From NCBI RefSeq assembly GCF_017163705.1, contig NZ_JAFIWB010000024.1, positions 32,850 through 96,849 of the forward strand: 64,000 bases of DNA, read 5' to 3'. Every line of letters begins with the position of its first letter. Position 1 is the stretch's first letter. Source of the DNA: Xanthomonas bonasiae. Its GTDB lineage: Bacteria > Pseudomonadota > Gammaproteobacteria > Xanthomonadales > Xanthomonadaceae. This document shows, in pieces, positions 42,888 through 52,653 of this stretch. The notes under the pieces were generated by a model. That model was not told the DNA's origin and searched no databases. It worked only from the letters and a program-made list of their open reading frames with translations. Position numbers and translations under genes: made by a program.

Positions 42888-44006
42888 ATGCGCTACCCCG
42901 GACTGGACTTGCTGCGCGCGCTGGCGATCGTGTGGGTGATGCTGTTCCACTCATTCGTGGTCGGCGGCCTGGGGCCGGACTGGGCCTGGCTGTCGCGCTA
43001 TGGCTGGATGGGCGTGGACCTGTTCTTCGTGCTCAGCGGCTTCCTGATCGGCGGCCAGGTGCTGGCGCCGCTGGCACGCGGCGAACCGCTGCGTTATGGC
43101 GATTTCTACCTGCGTCGCGCGTTCCGCATCCTGCCGGCCTTCGCCGTGGTGCTGGCGCTGTACCTGGCCTGGCCCGGTTTCCGCGAAGCGCCGGGCATCG
43201 CGCCGTGGTGGATGTTCGCCAGCTTCACCTTGAACCTGGGCATCGACTACGCCAACCAGCAGGCGTTCTCGCATGCCTGGTCGCTGTGCGTGGAGGAGCA
43301 TTTCTACCTGGTGTTTCCGCTGCTGGCGGCGCTGTCGCTGCGGCGGCCGTCGGCGCCGCGTTTCGTCGCGGTGTGCGGCGCCGTGGTGCTGGCCGGCATC
43401 GCGTTGCGCACGGCCGCCTGGCTGCACGACAGCGCGCTCGAGCGCATCGGCGACGGGCTGCAACGCAACTGGTTCATCGAGGACATCTACTACCCGACCT
43501 GGAACCGGCTCGACGGCTTGCTGGCCGGGGTGGTGCTGGCCGCGATCAAGGTGTTCCGGCCGCAGCGCTGGCAGTGGCTGCAGGCGCGGGCCAACGCACT
43601 GCTGCTGGCCGGGTTGGCGGTGTGCGCGCTGGCGATGTGGCTGTTCCGCGAACGTACCGGTCTGCTCGGCAACGCGATCGGCTGGCCGCTGCTGTCGCTG
43701 GGGCTGGCGCTGCTGGTGATCTCCGGGGCTTCCGCGCGCAGCTGGATCGGCCGCCGTGCGCTGCCGGGCGCGGGCTGGCTGGCGGCGATCTCCTACAGTC
43801 TGTATCTGACCCACAAGGCCGTGTTCCATCTCACCCAGCGTTGGTTCGGCGCCGCGCTCGATGGACATGGGCTGCTCGCGTTCGCGACCTATGCGGTGAT
43901 GGCGCTGCTGGCTGCCGCGCTGCTGCACTACGCGGTGGAGCGGCCGTTCCTGCAGCTGCGCGAACGCCTGCGGCGCAAGCCCGCCGAGCTGCCGGTGGCT
44001 GCCTAG
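42888..44006 (+). CDS. Acyltransferase family 3 membrane protein
   Basis: 372 residues with about ten membrane helices. The family opening MRYPGLDLLRALAIVWVMLF, then GWMGVDLFFVLSGFLIGGQV and YLRRAFRILPAFA, is typical of acyltransferase 3 (PF01757). HAWSLCVEEHFYLVFPLLAA is the central catalytic-like motif. Such proteins O-acetylate lipopolysaccharide, exopolysaccharide or peptidoglycan. The acceptor is unknown. Stand-alone; possibly involved in surface polysaccharide modification. Confidence 0.88.
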   Translation: MRYPGLDLLRALAIVWVMLFHSFVVGGLGPDWAWLSRYGWMGVDLFFVLSGFLIGGQVLAPLARGEPLRYGDFYLRRAFRILPAFAVVLALYLAWPGFREAPGIAPWWMFASFTLNLGIDYANQQAFSHAWSLCVEEHFYLVFPLLAALSLRRPSAPRFVAVCGAVVLAGIALRTAAWLHDSALERIGDGLQRNWFIEDIYYPTWNRLDGLLAGVVLAAIKVFRPQRWQWLQARANALLLAGLAVCALAMWLFRERTGLLGNAIGWPLLSLGLALLVISGASARSWIGRRALPGAGWLAAISYSLYLTHKAVFHLTQRWFGAALDGHGLLAFATYAVMALLAAALLHYAVERPFLQLRERLRRKPAELPVAA

Positions 44007-44069
44007 GCACACCCTGCCGGAGCATGTTGGCGCGGCGAGCCGACGTGCGCGGCTCTCCACGCAGCCGCC

Positions 44070-44978
44070 TCACCCCGGATCGGCGCAGGCCACGCGCGCC
44101 TCGTGCAGGCGCTGCTGCAGGATCTCCGCCAGGCGCGTCACTGCCGGTGTCGGTTCTGCGTCGGCATGATGCAGGTTCAAGCCCAGCGCCGGCAGCGTCG
44201 GCAGGCCGCCGGTCCCTGGCGGCAGCAGCGCCAGCGACTCGGGCAGGCCGGCCGGCGTGCGCAAGGTCAGGCCCAGGCCGGCGCGCACCGCCGCCCAGAC
44301 GCCGCCCAGGCTGGCGCTGGTGAAGGCGATGCGCCACGGGATGCCGGCGCGGTCCAGCGCCGTGGTCGCCGCGGTGCGCAGCAGGCAGGGCGCCTCCAGC
44401 ATCACCAGCGGCAATGGCGTCTCGCTGTGCCAGCCGCTCGGGTCCGGAAGCGGCGCCTGGGCCGCGGCGATCCAGCGCATCAGCCAGGCCGCCTGCGGCG
44501 CGCGATGCGCCGTCGCGGTCCCTGCGTCCCAGGCCAGCGCCAGGTCCAACTGGCCCGCGTCGACCCGGGCCAGCAGTTCCTGATGGCGCGCGATGCGCGC
44601 TTCGATGCGCACCTTGGGATGAGCGCGGGCGAAGCGTCCCAGCACGTCGGGCAACATGTGCTCGCCGAAATCCTCCTGCAGTCCAAGCCGTACCCAGCCC
44701 TGCAGGACCGACCCGTGCAGCGCACCGGTGGCTTCGTCGTTGAGGTCCAGCAGACGCCTTGCGTACGCCAGCAACACCTCGCCAGCGTCGGTCAGCGCCA
44801 GTCCGCGGCCGCTGCGGCGCAGCAGCGTGTGGCCGGCCTGCGCTTCGAGCTTCTTCAGCTGCGCGCTGATCGCGGACGTGGAGCGCCCGTGCCGATCTGC
44901 CGCCTTGGCGAAGCTGCCCAGTTCGACGCCGGCGACGAAGCTGCGCAGCGCATCGAGATCGAAGGTGACGCGACGCAT
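44070..44978 (-). CDS. LysR-family transcriptional regulator
   Basis: 302 residues. Winged helix at residues 5-65 (LDALRSFVAGVELGSFAKAA, then SAISAQLKKLEAQAGHTLLR). The substrate-binding region is about 90-295. It is divergent from the CMD/tautomerase/DUF4865 operon with 105 bp between starts, the normal position of an activator. CGAT (44984-44987) and ATCG (44996-44999) in that gap may be part of its binding site. Inducer unknown. Confidence 0.9.
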   Translation of the reverse strand: MRRVTFDLDALRSFVAGVELGSFAKAADRHGRSTSAISAQLKKLEAQAGHTLLRRSGRGLALTDAGEVLLAYARRLLDLNDEATGALHGSVLQGWVRLGLQEDFGEHMLPDVLGRFARAHPKVRIEARIARHQELLARVDAGQLDLALAWDAGTATAHRAPQAAWLMRWIAAAQAPLPDPSGWHSETPLPLVMLEAPCLLRTAATTALDRAGIPWRIAFTSASLGGVWAAVRAGLGLTLRTPAGLPESLALLPPGTGGLPTLPALGLNLHHADAEPTPAVTRLAEILQQRLHEARVACADPG

Positions 44979-45083
44979 GCTATCGATCCTGTTTTATCGA
45001 AGAGTTAATACTGAATTTCCCGATTTTCAGGAACATCTTCGGTGGCTAGGCTGTGCGCAGTCAATCTCCAGCGCGAGACGCCA

Positions 45084-45407
45084 ATGTCCGCTACATGCAA
45101 GCCTTCTGCATCCTTGTTCGGCGATATCGCGCCGAAATTCGCGCAACTGACCGATGACGTGCTGTTCGCCGACCTGTGGCAGCGCCCCGCGCTGTCGCCG
45201 CGCGAGCGCAGCCTGGTCACGGTGGCGGCGCTGGTGGCCCTGTACCGGCCGCAGCAACTGCCGTTCCACCTGAGCCGCGCGCTGGACAACGGCCTGGGCC
45301 GCGACGAACTGGCCGAAGCGATCACCCATCTGGCGTTCTACGCCGGTTGGCCGTGCGCCGCCTCGGCGCTGCCGCTGCTGCGCGCCGCGACCGCGTCGGC
45401 CGCCTGA
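45084..45407 (+). CDS. Carboxymuconolactone decarboxylase family protein
   Basis: 107 residues from the ATG at 45084. A single CMD domain: LWQRPALSPRERSLVTVAAL, LPFHLSRALDNGLGRDELAE and ITHLAFYAGWPCAASALPLL. There is no CxxC pair of AhpD. It resembles the YurZ/gamma-CMD group more than PcaC. First gene of a three-gene operon with a tautomerase and a DUF4865 protein, 21 bp before the next gene. Its substrate is unknown; the genes often occur together under a LysR regulator. Confidence 0.88.
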   Translation: MSATCKPSASLFGDIAPKFAQLTDDVLFADLWQRPALSPRERSLVTVAALVALYRPQQLPFHLSRALDNGLGRDELAEAITHLAFYAGWPCAASALPLLRAATASAA

Positions 45408-45428
45408 TTCCCGAGCAGGAGACATCCC

Positions 45429-45827
45429 ATGCCCTACGCCCGTATCTCGCTGCATCGCGGCGCGGCGCCCGACTATCTGCGCGCCTTGTCCGCCAGCGTC
45501 TACCAGGCCATGCACGAGGCCTTCGAGGTGCCGGCCGGCGATTGCTTCCAGGTCATCCACCAGCACGATCCAGGGGAACTGGTGTTCGACCGCCACTATC
45601 TCGGCGGACCGCGCTCGGATGGCTTCGTGCTGATCGCGATCACCGCCGGGCGGCCACGCAGCGAGGCCCGCAAGCGCGCGTTCTACCGGCGCCTGGTGGA
45701 GCTGCTGGCGATCACGCCGGGCATCGCGCCGGAAGACGTGATGGTGAACATCGTCACCACCGAGGCCCAGGACTGGTCCTTCGGCGGCGGCCGCGCCGGG
45801 ATCGTGGCCGCGGAGGCCGGCGCATGA
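45429..45827 (+). CDS. Tautomerase family protein
   Basis: 132 residues starting MPYARISLHRGAAPDYLRAL: Pro follows Met, the catalytic N-terminal Pro of the tautomerase superfamily. It is twice the length of 4-oxalocrotonate tautomerase and has one fused pair of beta-alpha-beta units (VYQAMHEAFEVPAGDCFQVI; FYRRLVELLAITPGIAPEDV; VMVNIVTTEAQDWSFG). The last motif is typical of the malonate-semialdehyde decarboxylase-like group. Second gene of the operon; overlaps the next by ATGA. Confidence 0.9.
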   Translation: MPYARISLHRGAAPDYLRALSASVYQAMHEAFEVPAGDCFQVIHQHDPGELVFDRHYLGGPRSDGFVLIAITAGRPRSEARKRAFYRRLVELLAITPGIAPEDVMVNIVTTEAQDWSFGGGRAGIVAAEAGA

Positions 45828-46393
45828 TCGCCATGCAGTACAGCATCGCGTTGCCGGCCGACTACGACATGGCCATCATCCAGCGCCGCATCGCCGACAA
45901 GGGGCCGTTGCTGGACGGCCTGCCGGGATTGGTGTTCAAGGCCTATCTCAGCGCCGACCGCGCCGATCGCGCGCTGTCCAGCCACAGCAACCTGTACGCG
46001 CCGTTCTATCTGTGGCGCGATGCCGAGGCGATGCGCGATTTCCTCGCCGGCGCCGCGTTCCGCGCGCTGACCGCGTCGTTCGGGCGGCCCGCGGTGCAAC
46101 TGTGGACGGTGTGCGCTGCGCATCTGCACGCAGACCTGCGCGGCGCCCGCTACGCCCGGCGCGAGATCGTCGCGATCCCCGATGCCGACGCGCTCGACAC
46201 GCTGGGCGACCACGCGACCGAGCGGGCGAGGGACGATCTTGCCGCAGGCGCGCTCGCCGCGGTGAGCGCCTACGAGCCGCATGGCTGGAACCTGCTGCGC
46301 CTGCGGCTTTGGCGCGATCTGCCGCCGCCCGCGCCGGACGTCGGTCAAGCCTATGCCGTCGGCCACGTGTCCATGCCGGCAAGCGGCGGTTGA
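45824..46393 (+). CDS. DUF4865 family protein
   Basis: 189 residues from the ATG at 45824, which overlaps the tautomerase stop by 4 bp. Start MIAMQYSIALPADYDMAIIQ, then IADKGPLLDGLPGLVFKAYL, SNLYAPFYLWRDAEAMRDFL and FGRPAVQLW match the DUF4865 pattern I recall. Its fold resembles dimeric alpha/beta barrel proteins. No activity is known. Third gene of the operon; it may be a monooxygenase-like or substrate-binding partner. Confidence 0.85.
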   Translation: MIAMQYSIALPADYDMAIIQRRIADKGPLLDGLPGLVFKAYLSADRADRALSSHSNLYAPFYLWRDAEAMRDFLAGAAFRALTASFGRPAVQLWTVCAAHLHADLRGARYARREIVAIPDADALDTLGDHATERARDDLAAGALAAVSAYEPHGWNLLRLRLWRDLPPPAPDVGQAYAVGHVSMPASGG

Positions 46394-46421
46394 GGCAACA
46401 GCACCCCGGCTTTGCCTGTTT

Positions 46422-46461
46422 GCTTTTACCATTCCCGATTCCCCACTCCCCATTCCCGGCC
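46422..46461. repeat. Left arm of a 40-bp inverted repeat flanking the SDR gene
   Basis: Reads GCTTTTACCATTCCCGATTC then CCCACTCCCCATTCCCGGCC. It ends 5 bp before the SDR start codon and is the reverse complement of 47211-47250 at 37 of 40 positions. Confidence 0.95.
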
Positions 46462-46466
46462 TCTCA

Positions 46467-47222
46467 ATGACCCAGACCGCCCTGATTACCGGTGCCACCT
46501 CCGGTTTCGGCGCCGCCGCCGTGCGCCGCTTCGTCAACGCCGGCTGGCGCGTGATCGCCACCGGGCGCCGCGCCGAGCGGCTGCAGCCGCTGCTGGCCGA
46601 GTTCGGTGCCGAGCGCGTGCACGTGGCGGCGTTCGACATCCGCGACGAAGTTGCGCTCGATGCGATGCTGGCGGAGCTGCCGGACGCGTTCCGCGGCATC
46701 GACCTGCTGGTCAACAACGCCGGCCTGGCGCAGGGCACCGCCCCGGCGCAGGCCGCGTCGCTGGACGACTGGCGCACGATGATCGATACCAACATCACCG
46801 CGCTGGTGACCCTGACCCATCGCCTGCTGCCCACGCTGATCCAGCGCCGTGGCGCGATCGTCAACATCAGTTCGGTCGCCGCGCTGTATCCGTATCCGGG
46901 CGGCAATGCCTACGGCGGCACCAAGGCCTTCGTCAGCCAGTTCTCGCTGGGCCTGCGCTCGGACCTGCACGGCACCGGCGTGCGCGTGACCGCGATCGAG
47001 CCGGGCATGGCCGAGACCGAGTTCACCCTGGTCCGCACCCACGGCGACCAGGGCGCGTCGGACAAGCTGTACCACGGCGCGCAGCCGATGACCGCCGAGG
47101 ACATCGCCGAGCAGATCTTCTGGGTCGCCACGCTGCCGCCGCACCTGAACATCAATCGGCTGGAGATCATGCCGGTGACGCAGTCCTTCGCCGGCTTCCA
47201 GGTGGCTAGGGGCCGGGAATAG
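46467..47222 (+). CDS. ydfG: SDR family NADP-dependent 3-hydroxy acid dehydrogenase (YdfG-like)
   Basis: 251 residues, classical short-chain dehydrogenase. Cofactor loop TGATSGFGAAAVRRF, NNAGLAQGTAPA, catalytic Ser in VNISSVAALYPYPGGNAYGG, and YGGTK (YxxxK). EPGMAETEFTLVRTHGD matches E. coli YdfG, which oxidises serine and 3-hydroxy acids with NADP. The start ATG lies 5 bp after a 40-bp repeat, without a Shine-Dalgarno sequence. The last codons and the TAG stop are inside the matching inverted copy, so the C-terminal GRE is repeat-encoded. Confidence 0.92.
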   Translation: MTQTALITGATSGFGAAAVRRFVNAGWRVIATGRRAERLQPLLAEFGAERVHVAAFDIRDEVALDAMLAELPDAFRGIDLLVNNAGLAQGTAPAQAASLDDWRTMIDTNITALVTLTHRLLPTLIQRRGAIVNISSVAALYPYPGGNAYGGTKAFVSQFSLGLRSDLHGTGVRVTAIEPGMAETEFTLVRTHGDQGASDKLYHGAQPMTAEDIAEQIFWVATLPPHLNINRLEIMPVTQSFAGFQVARGRE

Positions 47223-47250
47223 GGAGTGGGGAATCGGGAATAGGAAAAGC
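47211..47250. repeat. Right arm of a 40-bp inverted repeat flanking the SDR gene
   Basis: Reads GGCCGGGAATAGGGAGTGGG then GAATCGGGAATAGGAAAAGC. It supplies the last residues and the TAG stop of the SDR gene. It is the inverted partner of 46422-46461 (37/40 identical). A further C-rich string, at 47396-47430, abuts the end of the SPOR gene. Confidence 0.95.
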
Positions 47251-47431
47251 TAAAGCTAAAGCAGGCGTCGACGTGCTCCGCCTGCCCTGGGTCACGGCGG
47301 CCAGGCGGCCATCAGTCGCGCTTGCGCGACTGGCGAGGCAATGAAACGGCTGGCCTACGCAGGCCAGTCGCAAGGAATGCAGGAGAAGCCGCTTCTCCCC
47401 ATTCCCGTTTCCCCATTCCCGACTCCCAGCC

Positions 47432-48265
47432 TCACTGCGCCTTGATCGCGATCGCCGGCAGCCCGCTGCCGGTGAGCTTCTGCTTGGCCGCGGCCAGTTC
47501 GCTGGCCGTGCCATACGGCCCCATGCGTACGCGGTACACGGTCTTGCCGCTGATCTGCGCCGATTCCACGCGCGCCGACAGGCCCAGCATCGCCAGCTTG
47601 GCCTTGGTCGATTCGGCATCGCCGGAGGCGCCGAACGAGCCGGCCTGCAGGATGTAGCGGGCGTTGTCCGGCGCGGCGGCGGCAGCGGCGGGCACGGTCG
47701 ATGCCGCGGCTGGCTTGGTCGCCGTGGCCACCGTGTTGGCGGGTGCGCCGGCTGCTGCCGTTTCGGGTAGCGGGGTCGGGTTGGACGCTGCCGCCGTCGT
47801 TGCCGGCGTGGTGGCGGCCACGGTCGCCGCAGTTGCGGTGGCCGGCGTGGCGGCGGCAGCCGGCTGCGGCGCGCGCGCCTGGCGCGCGGCCTCGGCGCGT
47901 GCGCTGGCGGCCAGCTCGGCGTCGGACATCTGCACTTCCTTGCCCGGCAGCAAGGTGTAGAAGTCGTACTGGGTCTGTGCGTCCTTCTTGGCGTCGGGCT
48001 TGGTGCTGCCGGCCGCTGTCGCCGCCGGCTTGGGCAGTTCCGGTGCCGCGTCCACGTCGGCATCGGCCACCGGCGCCGGTTGCGCATCCGGATTGGCGCG
48101 TGGCCCGCCCACGCGCAGGAAGCCGTCGCCGTCCTTCTTGAACAGGCCCGGCGCCGCCAGGAATACCACTGCCGCGATCGCCACGCCGGCGATCAGCCAC
48201 ACCCATCCGGGCGTGCCGTTGCCGCTGTTGCGCCGCGCCTGCGTCTTACCGCGTCGTGCTGCCAT
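47432..48265 (-). CDS. SPOR domain-containing protein (FtsN-like)
   Basis: 277 residues. A short basic cytoplasmic start, one membrane helix (WVWLIAGVAIAAVVFLAAPG), an Ala/Pro/Thr-rich linker (about 45-200), and a C-terminal SPOR domain (ARYILQAGSFGASGDAESTK, VYRVRMGPYGTASELAAAKQ). SPOR domains bind denuded peptidoglycan at the septum; FtsN activates division. Its position just downstream of argS (15 bp) is a common arrangement of such genes. It may be FtsN itself, but the short cytoplasmic part cannot prove it. Confidence 0.88.
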   Translation of the reverse strand: MAARRGKTQARRNSGNGTPGWVWLIAGVAIAAVVFLAAPGLFKKDGDGFLRVGGPRANPDAQPAPVADADVDAAPELPKPAATAAGSTKPDAKKDAQTQYDFYTLLPGKEVQMSDAELAASARAEAARQARAPQPAAAATPATATAATVAATTPATTAAASNPTPLPETAAAGAPANTVATATKPAAASTVPAAAAAAPDNARYILQAGSFGASGDAESTKAKLAMLGLSARVESAQISGKTVYRVRMGPYGTASELAAAKQKLTGSGLPAIAIKAQ

Positions 48266-48280
48266 CTACCGCTTCTCCAC

Positions 48281-49969
48281 TCACATTTTTTCCGGGGCGG
48301 ACACGCCCAGGAGGTTCAGGCCGTTGGCCAGCACTTGCTGCGCCGCCACGGCCAGGGTCAACTTGGCGTTGCGCTCGCCCGCATCGTCCACCAGCACCGG
48401 GGTGCCGTGGTACCAGGTGTGGAACGCGGTCGCCAGTTCGCGCAGGTATTGCGCGATCAGGTGCGGCTCCAGCACATGCCCCGCATTCTCCACCACTTCC
48501 GGGTAGCGCGAGAGTTCCAGCATCAGTTCCAGCGAGGTCGCATCGTTCAGCCGGTTCAGCTGGCCCAGGCCGTCGGCCTGGTCGTAGTCCAGTTTCTTCT
48601 CCTGCGCCTGGCGCAGCAGGCTGCACACCCGGGCATGCGCGTACTGCACGTAGAACACCGGATTGTCGTTGCTCTGCTGGCGCGCCAGGTCGATGTCGAA
48701 GGTCAGCTGCGAATCGGGCTTGCGCGCGATCAGGAACCAGCGGGTGGCATCGCGGCCGGCTTCCTCGATCAGGTCGCGCAGGGTCAGGTAGCTGCCGGCG
48801 CGCTTGGACAGCTTCACTTCCTCGCCGCCGCGCATCACCGTGACCATCTGGTGCAGCACGTACTCGGGCCAGCCCTTGGGGATGCCCAGGTCCATCGCCT
48901 GCAGGCCGGCGCGCACCCGCGCCAGCGAGCCGTGGTGATCGGCGCCCAGTTCGGTGATCGCACGCACGTAGCCGCGCTGCCACTTGCTCAGGTGATAGGC
49001 CACGTCCGGCACGAAGTAGGTATAGCTGCCGTCGGACTTGCGCATCACGCGGTCCTTGTCGTCGCCGAAATCGGTCGATTTCAGCCACAGCGCACCGCCT
49101 TCCTCGTAGGTGTGGCCGGAGGCGACCAGCTTCTGCACCGCCTCCTCGACCTTGCCGTCGCGGTACAGTGAGCTTTCCAGGAAGTAGATGTCGAAGTCCA
49201 CGCCGAACGCGGCCAGGTCGTGGTTCTGCTCGTTGCGCAGATAGGCCACGGCGAAGCGGCGGATCGCCTCCAGGTCGTTCGGATCCTTGGAGCCGGTGAC
49301 CAGATTGCCTTCCAGGTCCACCGAGTCGCCGGCCAGGTAGGCGTTGGCCACGTCCTGGATGTAGTCGCCGCGGTAGCCTTCTTCCGGCCAGTCGGGACTG
49401 TCGGGGGTCTTGCCCTGCGCGCGCGCCTGCACCGAGCGCGCCAGGTTCTCGATCTGGCCGCCGCCGTCGTTGTAGTAGAACTCGCGCTTGGCGTTCCAGC
49501 CGTTGGCCTCGAGCAGCCGCGCCAGGCAGTCGCCGATCGCCGCAGCGCGGCCGTGGCCCACGTGCAGCGGGCCGGTCGGGTTGGCCGAGACGTATTCCAC
49601 GCCCACGGTGCGGCCATTGCCGACCAGGCTGCGGCCGTAGTCCTCGCCCTGCTTGAGCACCGCCAGCACTTCGCGCTGGTAGGCGCTGGGGCTGAGGTGG
49701 AAGTTGATGAAGCCGGGGCCGGCGATCTCGACCCGGGTCACCTCGTCGCTGGCCGGCAGCGCGGCGACCAGCTGCTGCGCCAGCGCGCGCGGATTGCCGC
49801 GCGCGGCCTTGGCCAGCAGCATCGCGGCATTGGTGGCGAAGTCGCCGTGCTCGCGGGTCTTGGGCCGTTCGACCACGAAGTCCGGCGGCAGGGTGTCGGC
49901 CGGCAGGGTGCCGTTGGCGCGCAAGGCTTCGATGCCTTGACCGATCAGGGCGCGGAGTTGGGATTTCAC
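48281..49969 (-). CDS. argS: Arginyl-tRNA synthetase
   Basis: 562 residues from a GTG at 49969. Class I synthetase: [20 protein letters not shown] carries the HIGH-type motif (HVGH), and [20 protein letters not shown] carries the KMSKS-type loop (KLSKR). N-terminal Add1 domain and C-terminal anticodon-binding domain ([20 protein letters not shown]) are present. Charges tRNA-Arg; the tRNA-Arg(CCG) gene lies 16 kb away. Upstream of the SPOR gene in one operon. Confidence 0.97.
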   Translation of the reverse strand: MKSQLRALIGQGIEALRANGTLPADTLPPDFVVERPKTREHGDFATNAAMLLAKAARGNPRALAQQLVAALPASDEVTRVEIAGPGFINFHLSPSAYQREVLAVLKQGEDYGRSLVGNGRTVGVEYVSANPTGPLHVGHGRAAAIGDCLARLLEANGWNAKREFYYNDGGGQIENLARSVQARAQGKTPDSPDWPEEGYRGDYIQDVANAYLAGDSVDLEGNLVTGSKDPNDLEAIRRFAVAYLRNEQNHDLAAFGVDFDIYFLESSLYRDGKVEEAVQKLVASGHTYEEGGALWLKSTDFGDDKDRVMRKSDGSYTYFVPDVAYHLSKWQRGYVRAITELGADHHGSLARVRAGLQAMDLGIPKGWPEYVLHQMVTVMRGGEEVKLSKRAGSYLTLRDLIEEAGRDATRWFLIARKPDSQLTFDIDLARQQSNDNPVFYVQYAHARVCSLLRQAQEKKLDYDQADGLGQLNRLNDATSLELMLELSRYPEVVENAGHVLEPHLIAQYLRELATAFHTWYHGTPVLVDDAGERNAKLTLAVAAQQVLANGLNLLGVSAPEKM

Positions 49970-50136
49970 GTGATCTCTGCTTGAAGCGCGGAACCGGCGA
50001 TTTTACCCGACCCGCCGCCTCCCGGCCCGTGCCGGGTTCAGCCCGACCTCAGGCCGTCCGACGATGGCGGATCGGGGATTGGGCATCTGCGATGGGCAAC
50101 GCCGCCGCCGCGCTGCCACGGTTCCCGGATTCCGGC

Positions 50137-50811
50137 TCAGGCCCAGCCGCGCGCCGCCATCGACACCGGCGCCCCGTCGCCGACGATGAAATGGTCCAGC
50201 AAGCGGATGTCCACCAAGCCCAGCGCCTGTTTCAGCCGGTGGGTGACGGCGCGGTCTGCGGGGGAGGGTTCCGAGTTCCCCGATGGGTGGTTGTGGCCGA
50301 TGATCACCGCGGCCGCGTTGTGCGCCAGCGCGCGCCGCACCACTTCGCGCGGATGCACCTCGGCGCCGTCCAGGGTGCCATGGGACAGTTCTTCGAACGC
50401 CAGCGAGCGGTGCTTGGTGTCCAGGAACAGCACCGCGAACACTTCGTGCGGCCATGCCCGCAGCCGTTGCGCGAAGTAGCGGCCGGCCGCTCCCGGATCG
50501 GTCAGGGTGGTGCCGCGTTCAAGCTCGGCGGCCAGGTGGCGCTTGGCCAGCTCCAGCGCCGCCGACAGCTTGCAGGCCCGTGCCGGGCCGAGCCCCGGCA
50601 GGCGGACCAGCTCGCGTGGCGGGCGGTCCAGCAGCATGCGCAGCGGTCCATGCCGATGCAGCAGGTCGCGCGAGGTCCGCACTGCGTCGCTGCCGGGCAG
50701 GCCGGAGCCGAGGAAGATCGCCAGCAGTTCGGCGTCGGAGAGGGCGCCGGGACCGCGTGCCAGCAGCTTTTCCCTGGGGCGTTCGGCATCGGGCCAGTCG
50801 TTTATGTGCAT
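50137..50811 (-). CDS. radC: RadC family JAMM-domain protein
   Basis: 224 residues from the ATG at 50811. N-terminal helix-hairpin-helix region ([20 protein letters not shown]), C-terminal JAMM/MPN+ domain with the zinc motif in [15 protein letters not shown] (HxHPSGxxxPSxxD) and the upstream Glu in [12 protein letters not shown]. Named DNA-repair protein RadC, although that role in E. coli was withdrawn; the JAMM core suggests a metalloprotease-like or nuclease-like function. Divergent from coaBC, 97 bp between starts. Confidence 0.92.
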   Translation of the reverse strand: MHINDWPDAERPREKLLARGPGALSDAELLAIFLGSGLPGSDAVRTSRDLLHRHGPLRMLLDRPPRELVRLPGLGPARACKLSAALELAKRHLAAELERGTTLTDPGAAGRYFAQRLRAWPHEVFAVLFLDTKHRSLAFEELSHGTLDGAEVHPREVVRRALAHNAAAVIIGHNHPSGNSEPSPADRAVTHRLKQALGLVDIRLLDHFIVGDGAPVSMAARGWA

Positions 50812-50908
50812 ATCGCCAGATTGGCGGGCGATATGGCGCAACGGTATCAGGGCCGCAAAGGGCCATCGGGTAAGCTAATCGTTCTTGCATGGGTAGGACA
50901 TTCCCGAC

Positions 50909-52171
50909 GTGACCGGTACTTTCGAGGGGCCCCTGCAGGGGCGGCGTGTGCTGTTGTGCGTGGGCGGCGGCATCGCTGCCTACAAGGCGCTGGAGCTGGT
51001 GCGGCGGCTGCGCGAGGCGGGTGCCGAGGTGCAGGTGGCGATGACCGCCGGCGCGCAGCAGTTCGTCACGCCGCTGAGCTTCCAGGCGCTGTCCGCGCAC
51101 CCGACCCGCACCAGCCTGTGGGACAGCGCCGCCGAGCAGGCGATGGGCCATCTGGAGCTGGCACGCTGGGCCGATCGCGTGGTGGTGGCGCCGGCCACCG
51201 CCGACCTGCTGGCGCGGCTCGCCCACGGCCTGGCCGACGATCTGGTGACCACGCTGTGCCTGGCCACCAACGCGCCGCTGACCGTGTGCCCGGCGATGAA
51301 CCACCGCATGTGGCTGCACCCCGCTACCCAGGCCAATGTCGCCACGCTGCGCCAACGCGGCGCCAGCGTGGTCGGGCCGAACGACGGCCCGCTGGCCGAG
51401 GGCGAGTCCGGCCCCGGACGCCTGGCCGAACCGGAAGAGATCGTCGCCGCGCTGGCCGCTGGCCGCGCTGCGGCTGCGGCGCCCCTTGCGGCGCCCACGC
51501 CGGTCGCGGCCAGCGCCGGTGGCGGCGCGCTGCACGGCCTGCGCCTGCTGATCAGCGCCGGGCCGACCTACGAAGACCTGGACCCGGTGCGCTACCTCGG
51601 CAACCGCAGCAGCGGCAAGATGGGCTATGCCCTGGCCGCGGCGGCGGCGCGGCAGGGCGCGTCGGTGGTGCTGGTCAGCGGCCCGGTGCACCTGCCCACG
51701 CCCGACGGCGTGCAGCGCATCGACGTGCGCTCGGCGGCGCAGATGCGCGCCGCGGTGCTCGGCGCGTTGCCGGCCGACATCTACATCGGCACCGCCGCGG
51801 TCGCCGACTACACGCCCAGGCAGGTCGCCGCGCAGAAGATCAAGAAGAGCGGCGAGATGCTGACCCTGGAGCTGGTGCGCACGCCCGACATCCTGGCCGA
51901 GGTCGCCGCCCAGACCCAGGCGCTGAAGCTGGTGGTCGGCTTCGCCGCCGAGACTCACGACATCGAGCGCTACGCGCGTGGCAAACTCAACGACAAACAC
52001 CTGGACCTGATCATCGCCAACCAGGTGGGGGTGGCCGGCAACGGCTTCGAGAGCGACCAGAATGCCGCCACCGCCTACTGGCAACAGGGCGCGCGCAGCT
52101 TCCCGGCCGTGTCCAAGGCGCAACTGGCCGAACAATTGCTGGCCCTGATCGCGGAGCGACTGCACGCATGA
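50909..52171 (+). CDS. coaBC: Bifunctional phosphopantothenoylcysteine decarboxylase / phosphopantothenate-cysteine ligase
   Basis: 420 residues from a GTG at 50909. N-terminal CoaC flavin domain: [20 protein letters not shown], the His in [20 protein letters not shown] and the CPAMNHRMW active-site Cys. C-terminal CoaB ligase domain: [40 protein letters not shown]. Two steps of coenzyme A synthesis in one polypeptide. It overlaps dut by ATGA, the common coaBC-dut arrangement. Confidence 0.96.
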   Translation: MTGTFEGPLQGRRVLLCVGGGIAAYKALELVRRLREAGAEVQVAMTAGAQQFVTPLSFQALSAHPTRTSLWDSAAEQAMGHLELARWADRVVVAPATADLLARLAHGLADDLVTTLCLATNAPLTVCPAMNHRMWLHPATQANVATLRQRGASVVGPNDGPLAEGESGPGRLAEPEEIVAALAAGRAAAAAPLAAPTPVAASAGGGALHGLRLLISAGPTYEDLDPVRYLGNRSSGKMGYALAAAAARQGASVVLVSGPVHLPTPDGVQRIDVRSAAQMRAAVLGALPADIYIGTAAVADYTPRQVAAQKIKKSGEMLTLELVRTPDILAEVAAQTQALKLVVGFAAETHDIERYARGKLNDKHLDLIIANQVGVAGNGFESDQNAATAYWQQGARSFPAVSKAQLAEQLLALIAERLHA

Positions 52172-52638
52172 CCATTCCGACGCCGTACCCGCTGCAGGTC
52201 AAACTGCTCGACCCGCGCTTCGGCGACAGCTGGCCGCTGCCGGACTACGCCACCGAAGCCAGCGCCGGGCTCGATCTGCGCGCGGCCACCGAGGCGCCGC
52301 TGACCCTGGCGCCGGGCGATACCGCGCTGATCCCCAGCGGGCTGTCCATCTACATCGCCGATCCGCAGCTGTGCGCGGTGGTGTTGCCGCGTTCCGGGCT
52401 GGGCCATCGCCACGGCATCGTGCTCGGCAACGGCACCGGCCTGATCGATGCCGACTACCAGGGGCCGCTGCTGATCAGCGTCTGGAACCGCGGCCGCGAG
52501 CCGTTCACCATCGCCCCCGGCGACCGCATCGCGCAACTGGTGGTGATGCCGGTCGTGCGCGTTGCCCTGCAGGTGGTGGATACTTTCGCCGACAGCGCCA
52601 GGGGAACGGGTGGATTCGGCCATACCGGAGTGCGCTGA
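52168..52638 (+). CDS. dut: dUTP diphosphatase
   Basis: 156 residues from the ATG at 52168, overlapping the coaBC stop. All five dUTPase motifs are visible: ASAGLDLRA (1), [11 protein letters not shown] (2), [14 protein letters not shown] (3), [19 protein letters not shown] (4) and [10 protein letters not shown] (5). It hydrolyses dUTP to dUMP, preventing uracil incorporation and feeding thymidylate synthesis; trimeric. Second gene of coaBC-dut-algC. Confidence 0.97.
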   Translation: MTIPTPYPLQVKLLDPRFGDSWPLPDYATEASAGLDLRAATEAPLTLAPGDTALIPSGLSIYIADPQLCAVVLPRSGLGHRHGIVLGNGTGLIDADYQGPLLISVWNRGREPFTIAPGDRIAQLVVMPVVRVALQVVDTFADSARGTGGFGHTGVR

Positions 52639-52653
52639 CAGGGGATCGTCTGC

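Noticed and set aside
49970..50136. A gene between argS and radC
   Set aside because: Only 167 bp, and the frames through it are continuations of shadows; no ribosome site.
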